NCBI GenBank assembly: GCA_001466705.2
Contig: LATX02000165.1
Span: forward strand, 248,001 to 312,000
Length of the DNA: 64,000 nucleotides
Reading direction: 5' to 3'
Source of the DNA: Moniliophthora roreri
Taxonomy: Eukaryota > Basidiomycota > Agaricomycetes > Agaricales > Marasmiaceae
Position numbers and translations under genes: made by a program. Every line of letters begins with the position of its first letter. Position 1 is the first letter of the stretch. Below the pieces are notes generated by a model, which saw only the letters and a list, made by a program, of their open reading frames with translations, was not told where the DNA came from and did not search any database. This document shows, one piece after another, positions 56,752-64,000 of the stretch.

Positions 56752-59367
56752 ATTGATATGATCTTGAGACTCACTGCCGATGAAAATCGTTTTGATTGTG
56801 TTACGCTGACCTGAATGTGTGGTGGGCGTCTCTGGCTAACAAGCGAGCTGGGACTTCAGTTTCTTTGACCACGCGCGACTTTGAGACAACGTGCTGGTTA
56901 CGTGACTCGCTTTGCCTCCTGCCATGACTATCTCGAGCCTCGACCTAGCGTGTCCCGTTGTATCATGATTAGGTATGATATGGTCACCTTCATTTTGGAT
57001 CAATCAGAATCTAACTTGCTTGTACAACAGCGAGGAGCCTGCGAAAGTCAGATCTTTCGAACGAATAAGGAATCTGAATCGCTCGGCTGGGGTACTGGGC
57101 ATGCAAAAACACGTTTTCCCGTCGAGTCTTCATCGAATTTTCTTCTCTTTACAGCAAGAAGGCAAAGTGGAAGAACCTCGAAAAACAGCCATCATTGTTA
57201 ACCGGTTCCAAAGGCAATGCCCTCCGCATACTCATTCTCTTCAGGTCATAAGGTCATTACAAGGCTTCCGTCAACCAATTCCGGTGGCCATCCTTCCAGG
57301 ATGTAACCCAATGGTACTACTAGCCATGTACATATGGGTTCTTTTCATTTCAAATCCACGAGTCAGAGTCTTGCGGTCATGACGGAGTTTGAGGCGGAAA
57401 AGTTGCGATGAAGAGGCTTTGCGCGCGGCGTTTTTAGTTCTCAACGAGGTATGCTGTCGTTCCTTTATCGTTTTTGAGTAACAGACCGTGAGCTTTCACT
57501 CCATAGAGTTGACAGTCAGTGGGAAGTTAACGCCCCCGGATTATAGTAATGTCCGGGACCAATCTGGAACCCTCAAAGACGTTTGGGCCCTGAAAATCAC
57601 AATCAAGCAGGACGAGGTACGTTATCGGTCTCTGACGCACATCACTCATCTAAACAGTGTTTTCATAGCAGAGATTTTGCAAGGAACCGTCGTGAACGAT
57701 CGAATACCAAACGTTTAATGAGCTGAAGGCTCTCGGAGACTGGGGCTCGGACGCTCATCCCTGGCTGCAAGTGCCGTCATGACCCACTATTTACCTACAG
57801 GCCTCCCTGGTGGGGCATTTCCGTCCATCCCGCGAATGGCAGTGCACGCGACGCTTCTTATCCGGTTCTTCACTACGAAAGATAGCACAGTATTTGACAC
57901 AACAGTACCCCAAGTCACACCGGTGTGCGGCCAAGCAACGCAGAGCGCTTAGTAGTCGGCGCTTCGTGTTACTCAGAGGCATGAATCTCTCGGCCTGGCT
58001 TCTCGTGGTTACTCGGGTGTTGCTTCTTTGGTGCGCTGTGGCAAAGTATAAATCGTGTTCTTCATACGACAGACCTCAGTCGTTATATGAACTCTAATGA
58101 CGTCTGGCTTATGCCACACTCTTGACCGTGGCCTTGCTCCTGTAAGGCATGATCACCTTTGTAGATATGTATACCTCACAGCTGACGACCTTTCTCTTAA
58201 CCTTTCGTCATGAACATGGGGGCTTGAAATCGGCATGACTGGTGTGCGAGAACGAATGCCCACAAGCCTTTAATTTGAAATGTCCCTCAATGTGATATCC
58301 ACGAAGGTCTGAAACCATAATTGGCGTATACAAAGATATCGCATCGTGAACGTCTGGTTCATACTTACCACAAACATGTGAACACTGCAGATCTATTCCG
58401 AGAATTCCGATCAGCAGACCCTCCGCCGTGCTATTCCTATCACCGAAACTATGTGCTTCGAGAAGGGCCAGGGCGAAACGATGGTGATTTTACTACATCC
58501 TTGGTGATTAGGAATAGAGTGATGGGCATCTCACATCTTCAAATTCTCAGATTTCTTCTTATCCGCGGTATCTATATATCTGCCTTATACAGCCCGTAGA
58601 TATGATCATGACGCTATGACAGAAGTTCTGGAGCGAGTGCCACAATGCCCCAAGGCACTGGTGTGGAATGGTGCTATAGATATGTGATAGTTCACCTCCG
58701 TTTGTTTCCGATGAATATGAGGGGCATCAGATTGACGCGATAGGCTTAGGACGAGGAACTGCAGTTGCACGCCTCATTTCCCTGGGGATTCTTCCGAGTT
58801 CCGGCACATGAATTTAGGCTGTCGGTTGCGAGTATCAACCTCCCCCAAAGTTCCGGGAAGAGCGGTTGAGGATGATCTCCGAATCCTACCCTCGTGTTGA
58901 TCGCATGTAGAACGCACTGCAGGATAATTAAAAAGCACAGCGCGCAGCGCTCAGCCTGAATCTTGCTTCCTGAACTCTGATCAAGATCAAAACGCCTCGT
59001 GTTGAAGAGAAATGAAAAACAGACAAGAGGCAGAACCAGACAAAACGGTTGCCTTGGGCCCGTTCTGACGGAACAAACGCGGGGTTGCCCTGACGCCCCT
59101 CGTGTTGTGCACGGACCGGGTTGACGCGTAGCACGTGATGGCGCGTGTATAAAGAGACGTGGGGAATGTGACGACACGTTTCCTTCTTGGACTCGTCTCC
59201 CCACAAGTCCAACCCTTTTTCTTCTCCAATTTCTATTCTCTTTCCTTTTATTCCTTTTTCTTCTAATTTTTTCTGGTCTACATTGGGAGAAAGGGAATTC
59301 TTAGTGAGTGTACATGCACTACTTGGAATGAAGAATATTGACTTGACAGAATCTATCAGCGAACTAC
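56752..59367. other. Long intergenic region, no convincing gene
   Basis: Several plus-strand frames (56975-57382, 57488-57718 with LTVSGKLTPPDYSNV and ALKITIKQDE, 58321-58599) hint at a decayed gene. No domain and no consistent splice chain were found. TATAAA at about 59149 and a pyrimidine-rich leader mark the promoter of the next gene. Confidence 0.4.
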
Positions 59368-60732
59368 ATGATGCCATTTCTTTCCTCGTTCACGTCGCTT
59401 AACCCCACAACGGATCACACTCTTTCAACAGGAACTTCCCAAAAACGAAAGTCTTTGTCTGCGACGACTGAAAAGCCCACAAAACGAGCCCGAGGAAGAT
59501 TCTCGTCCATATTTGCTTTGGGCTCACTCGTTGGTGTTGGCATTGGCAATGGAGAATCAAGATCTTCGCCGATTCCTATTCCAAGCACTCCAAAAGGTCC
59601 TAGGGCCATGCCTGTTTCTTCAGGCGCACCAAAATCGCCGCCAACGTGTACGATTTCTCTTGAGAACGCTACCTCAAGAGGACCATTGGAGTCATTGAAT
59701 GTTAACGTCAACGTCAACGTGATACCCTTTCCTTCCTCCTCAGCGACATTGTCACCTCCTTTATCACCCACAAAACTCTCCCGAACACGTTCCAATCATC
59801 TCCTACTCCGTAAATCAACGCCTCCCGCGACTCGCGGCACCAAGGGTCACAGACGACACCATTCATGTTCATGTGTTGCAGAAATCATCGGTAACGGACA
59901 ACACGTCACCTATGACCGTCCGAGCTCACCGGTAACTGTGCCGTACGATGTTGATTGTGATGATGATGATGACCAGGTCGTAATCGACTTGCCATCCTTT
60001 ATGGGTATGGACATACCTAGTCCGAGCGCCAGCCTAGTTCGTAAACGAGGGGATGCAAAATTGGTTGCAATGGTGAAGAGGAGTCTTCTTGCTGGGGTAC
60101 GCGAGGCGTCTTACGCTGCTCTACGTGCCAACGTATCGAGCTCCGTCGACTCATCGTGTACGCTTGTCTCATCGACGAGTGGTAGCGTCACATACGACTT
60201 TCTAGAAGACCTCTCTCAGGATACGCTGCATGACAGGCAAGACTTTATGGAGCAGGACAGGATTTTGATTCATCGGTTGAACGCTTATCTGCACGAATGG
60301 GGTTGGAGAGAGAAGAGGGTTCTTCCAGAGTACCCGACATTTAGGGCATGTGCTGAGATAGATTTGGAGGAAAACTCGAGTGCTTCGCAGCATAAAACGT
60401 TTGTGGCTGCGTTAGCTGATGGTGGGGATGTGTTTGGAGACGATGTTGATGCTATGGATGTTGATATAGATATGGATATGGATGATTCACCGGTGGAATC
60501 GAGGTTTGCAGAGTCGAAGCGCTTCTCTACGCCACCTCCCCCGTCTCTTCCCGAGAGAAGGTCCTCGCCACCTCCATCGGCGCCACCGCGAGTCGAGCGG
60601 ACCCTAGGACTTGACCAGCTAGTCGCTACCCTGACCATGAAACATCGGGATCGTCTAGGTGCACGCAAGGGTGGTTGGAAGTCGGAGAGGACGCAGGGAA
60701 GTTCGTTGAAAGTAGAGCTCCGATTGGATTAA
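59368..60732 (+). CDS. Orphan low-complexity protein
   Basis: A single-exon 454-codon frame starting MMPFLSSFTSLNPTTDHTLS. It is Ser/Pro-rich with basic clusters (KPTKRARGRF, KGHRRHHSCSC) that may be nuclear localisation signals. An Asn-Val run (NVNVNVNV) is encoded by a 6-bp repeat at 59700-59720. Two Asp-rich stretches follow, VDCDDDDDQVVIDLPSF and DAMDVDIDMDMDD. The structured part is helical: AKLVAMVKRSLLAGVREASY and FMEQDRILIHRLNAYLHEWG, then WREKRVLPEYPTF. The C-terminus has LGLDQLVATLTMKHRDRLG. A TATA box lies near 59149, consistent with a leader of about 190 bases. No known domain; possibly a regulatory protein. Confidence 0.7.
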   Translation: MMPFLSSFTSLNPTTDHTLSTGTSQKRKSLSATTEKPTKRARGRFSSIFALGSLVGVGIGNGESRSSPIPIPSTPKGPRAMPVSSGAPKSPPTCTISLENATSRGPLESLNVNVNVNVIPFPSSSATLSPPLSPTKLSRTRSNHLLLRKSTPPATRGTKGHRRHHSCSCVAEIIGNGQHVTYDRPSSPVTVPYDVDCDDDDDQVVIDLPSFMGMDIPSPSASLVRKRGDAKLVAMVKRSLLAGVREASYAALRANVSSSVDSSCTLVSSTSGSVTYDFLEDLSQDTLHDRQDFMEQDRILIHRLNAYLHEWGWREKRVLPEYPTFRACAEIDLEENSSASQHKTFVAALADGGDVFGDDVDAMDVDIDMDMDDSPVESRFAESKRFSTPPPPSLPERRSSPPPSAPPRVERTLGLDQLVATLTMKHRDRLGARKGGWKSERTQGSSLKVELRLD

Positions 60733-62193
60733 TTAAGCGTGCATTGAATGACAAGTCGAGGTCCACTGGCCGGCTATCGTCCGTTGATTTGGTACCTCCT
60801 TGTCGTTCAACTGCACGCTTCTTGTTTTTCTTCCTTTTTCATTCGTTTTCCATGACTGTCGCTATCGCAATGCTTTCACACATCCACGGCAGAAACTGCA
60901 TCATTCATACGCACGCACACTGTATCCATATCACGCATCGCATCGCATCGCATTTTTCTTGTTCAAGTTCCATACTGCATTTCTTTATTCTGTACTTACA
61001 CGAGCACGTCTGGTTCTTCACATGGCTCGTCTTTTACGTACTCTTCACTGCACATCGCTTGCCTTTTTATTCTCCGAGGTGCAAGTCCACCTCGGGGCTA
61101 ATGACAATTGTGTATTCCATCGAGTCGCCTTACCAGTTAATGGCTTGATTCTGGGACGCACATCGAACGATCTTGATGATTCCTCCTTCACGTAGTTATG
61201 ATACAATTGATCTTGTACATACAATCTATGCAAAAAGTGACGAGTTTGATGAACTATAGCTAGTGTCAAAGCTAGCTGTGTGTGGTGGAATAGAAACGAG
61301 ATACCGGGTTGAAGTATGCTTGAGTCATGTATGCTGTCCGTCTCTTCGAGCAAGCTGCCTGTCTTTGGCTGTCAAAATTTCTGATTTTCAATAGCTGTTG
61401 AGGTGGTCGGTGGTAATTGCGAAAGCCCATATGCTCGCTTGTGCCTCGGAAGAAACAGGTTGCATAAGCTAACCGCAGATGGGGTAAGAGTAGGTAATGG
61501 AATGATCTTTCCAACTTCAAGGAACGGCATAAACTTTTCTGGGTGTAAGCACTTCAACCGTATCAATGTTTGCCACGAAGGTGTCATACCGGTTGGACTC
61601 GTCAACTTTGTAGCTTACTGGAGTAGCAGCATGGGTAACGGCTGAAATTATGTCAGATACATAAGACAAGGATAAATTTCATGTTGTAGATGAGGTTGGA
61701 GGTATATTGGAGTGCTGTGCGGCAGTAGAATTGACCATGGCACTTGTTAATGGGTTTTAGAAGGAGGATTGCACTGAAGATTGGGTGGATGCTGGTGCTG
61801 TCGCAAGCGAGAAGATGAGAGACAACAGCAAGTGAATTTCACGCAGTGCTTACTTCCACGTGGTGAACTGCCAAAAGCCGCGTAATCACATCTCAGTCAT
61901 CATGTTCCATGGTTAAGGAAAGATAACTATAAATCTGGCTCTCTATTGACAGGCATTTGCGGGCCTTCTGTTAAAAATAGGAAGAGGAGTGATCGAAAAC
62001 CGGGGAGATGATGGGACAGCAAGGTAGTGTACGCAATCATGATTACGAGGGAGTTTCCATATATAGTAGAATAGTGATCAGCCACCAAAAAGTGTCGGGC
62101 TAGATCGCATGTTAAGACCCACTACCTAACGGTAGCGGGAATTATAAATTATAACATACAAGCTGTCCGGGCCGTCCATGCAAATGGCTACAT
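60733..62193. other. Intergenic, nothing recognised
   Basis: Short frames only, including 157- and 131-codon plus-strand frames over the 3' flank of the preceding gene, both with biased hydrophobic composition. No RNA gene or repeat is apparent. Confidence 0.45.
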
Positions 62194-64000
62194 CTAATCC
62201 CGAAGCCTAACCTGCAAAGGCATCTGAAATCCCTTATGCAACTCGCCCTTGACCATGGGCTGCGCGAATCCAGCTTGAATCATCATGATTTCAACATCCT
62301 TCGGCATGGAGAACTGGAACGATTGGAGGAGGTTGACGGCGACTGTTTGGACTTCGTGAACGCTATACATACGACCGGTCAGTAACTCGAGCAATTCGAG
62401 ATAGAGGGTAAGGAGTACTCACGCAAATCGCCAACCGATACATGACCTGATACCAGCGCCTGTGGAAAGGAAGATCAGCTTTGGCAACAGACTGAAAAGG
62501 ATCAATTCTTACTGAATGTCATCCTAGAAGGCTATCGTCAATCATATAATTCACCGGGAGGCAAACATGTTAATACTCACAGATTCCCATAAACACCCAA
62601 GGTTGTTTGTCTCTTTGCGTCCAAATGACGTTCGGGATTCCATTCTTCCGCATCGTCACCCCATACTTCCTTTAGGCTATCATATATATCTCGCATGAGC
62701 TTTGAGCTAGACGAAAGGAAAAAAGAAAACGTACTAATTGTACCCGGTAATCGAAGCCATGATCCTTTGTCCCTCGACAACCGGTATCTCCCCGAGCACC
62801 TCTCCAGACGTCGAGACAACGGGATTGGCGAGAGGAATGACATCGTCTTCCTCAGGTTCTCGAAGAAGGCTGCTGACGATTGGGTGAAGGCGGAGTGTTT
62901 CCTGTTCTTGTGCTTAATTTCAAAATTAAACCCCGGAAAGGTCGCGGAAATACCTTGATGACAGCATTGAGAAATGGCATTGACTCGAAATCGTTCGCAG
63001 TGAAGTCTTCATCTCCTTTCTCTTCTCTGGCTTGCTTGATCTCTTTGAGGAGACGTTCTTGGTCTGCAGGGTGGCGAGCGAGTTGGTAGAAGAGCCATGT
63101 TAGAGTGTTTGCGGAAGTTTCATGTCCAGCAAGAATGATAGTTCTAAAAGAACATGTTAGCCCAAGGAAAACAAGACAGAACAAGAACGGGACGTACGCC
63201 ATCTGAGATAATGCTTCTTCATCGTTGAGCTGCTTTTCGGAATCACTTGCACGAAGTGCCCTAGCTGTATCGCGCTCGGTGAGTATAAACGCGCATCACT
63301 GAATGAAAAGAAACCCACAGATGACACCCAAAAGGTCATTGTCCTGGCTTGTCTCGCCCTGCATCTTCCTCTCGTACAGCTTCTTTGCTTCTCCCTGGGA
63401 TGCATTTAACCATGCTTTCCACCGGATATCTTCCTTTGTGGGGAAGATTTCCGTTAGCTGGAGCAGAGAAGAAGGAAGATCGCGGCGAAAAGCCCGGTAA
63501 AGGTAATTGAGCGGCGTGGGGCGCGTGGTGTCGACACTAGACGCCATGAGTCTGACCGAGGTAGGAGAAAAATGCAAGATGGAAACGTACAAAAGATTCC
63601 GAACCATATCAGCGAGTTGATTGTTACTTGATTCGAGAGCTCCAAAGTCGTATTCAAATACACCTAACGAAAGATGAGCGATGATAGCGAAAGAGAAGGT
63701 AAGACACACTCTCGCCGAGGACATCGAGAGTCATGTTCGGGAACCATTTGGTCGTATCGATGACTTGTGCGCCAGACTGAAGCTGTTCTTTCCACTTGAT
63801 TGACAACTAGATAACCGGGAATGTATGAGGAAAGCATTCCAATAACAACGAAGAAAGGTTCATACCGAATTGACAATCTTCTGGAAGACCGGGACAAGGG
63901 GTTTCATCTGAGTAGCAGAAAAGGCCGGGTTCAAGATCTTGCGCTGTCGTTGATGAATAGATCCTATTTAAGATCAAGAATTTATTATCAAGCCGATGAG
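62194..64000 (-). CDS. Cytochrome P450, N-terminus beyond window
   Basis: Membrane-bound haem monooxygenase. The right window edge removes roughly the first 100-150 residues. Visible in order on the minus strand are the helix-C region GSIHQRQRKILNPAFSATQM, QVIDTTKWFPNMTLDVLGE and GVFEYDFGALES. The oxygen-binding I-helix IILAGHETSANTLTW follows, then ETLRLHP (ExxR), NPERHL of the PERF motif, and the haem ligand loop MTFSAGIRSCIGWRFA, split by an intron just after the Ser. The end is GFQMPLQVRLRD. All diagnostic P450 residues are present and at least eight introns interrupt the visible part. CYP family and substrate cannot be assigned. Confidence 0.93.

Noticed and set aside
56881..57718. Plus-strand frames suggesting a gene downstream of U6
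   Set aside because: No recognisable domain and no splice model giving a continuous protein.
59415..59795. 126-codon antisense frame with LTLTLTF repeat
   Set aside because: Complement of the NVNVNV-encoding 6-bp repeat in the plus-strand gene; no independent support.
22419..64000. Oxidative enzymes (epoxide hydrolase, questin-oxidase-like, P450) as a secondary-metabolite cluster
   Set aside because: They are separated by tens of kilobases and housekeeping genes, and no core synthase is present in the window.
1..64000. tRNA genes, rRNA, CRISPR arrays, bacterial operons
   Set aside because: None seen; gene structure is eukaryotic throughout and the only clear RNA gene is U6.

Overview
This window reads as nuclear DNA of a filamentous basidiomycete, most likely an Agaricomycete. 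Genes carry many short introns of about 50-65 bases with GT..AG borders and CTRAY-like branch points. Their content is also fungal: an Akr1-type palmitoyltransferase, eEF1B-gamma, a Golgi pH regulator, Pol lambda/Pol4, QCR2, a GH5_7-type mannanase, a GH18 chitinase, a CFEM protein, a DUF6533 membrane protein, a questin-oxidase-like enzyme, a cytochrome P450 and a U6 snRNA. I cannot name the species. All coordinates and exon borders come from hand reading.

Layout. Bases 1-7100 are gene-free, AT-rich and almost without CG dinucleotides, which suggests methylation-decayed transposon DNA; it holds a 140-bp-arm inverted repeat and an LTR-like segment. Bases 8150-16060 are a compact housekeeping block: AKR1 (minus), a probable spliced non-coding transcript that shares an upstream region with AKR1 around a perfect CRE palindrome, eEF1B-gamma (plus) and the Golgi pH regulator (plus). 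Bases 16060-26110 are accessory: a 2OG-Fe(II) oxygenase gene lies between two diverged copies of an F-box/LRR-like locus and a third copy lies 6 kb further on. A small secreted hydrophobic protein and an epoxide hydrolase sit between the copies. Bases 27000-37480 hold a secreted mannanase, two intact members of an uncharacterised beta-propeller family (one with a signal peptide), two weak orphan genes and a DUF6533 protein. Bases 37600-43190 are Pol lambda and QCR2 (both minus). Bases 43580-54530 hold an orphan basic protein, a secreted TIM-barrel glycosidase-like protein, a PX-domain/GH18 chitinase fusion and a questin-oxidase-like enzyme, with two decayed copies of the propeller family among them. 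Bases 55950-64000 contain a CFEM protein, U6 snRNA, a low-complexity orphan protein and a P450 cut by the window edge.

How the genes relate. The housekeeping genes act in separate pathways (protein palmitoylation, translation elongation, Golgi acidification, DNA end repair, respiratory complex III). The accessory half is rich in secreted carbohydrate-active and surface proteins plus oxidative enzymes (P450, epoxide hydrolase, questin-oxidase-like, 2OG oxygenase). These are too scattered, with housekeeping genes and remnants between them, to call a biosynthetic cluster. The observations most worth following are the PX-chitinase fusion, the expanding and decaying WD40-like family with a helical insert, the triplicated F-box-like locus, a 6-nt micro-exon in the mannanase gene, and a GC-AG first intron in the Golgi pH regulator gene.
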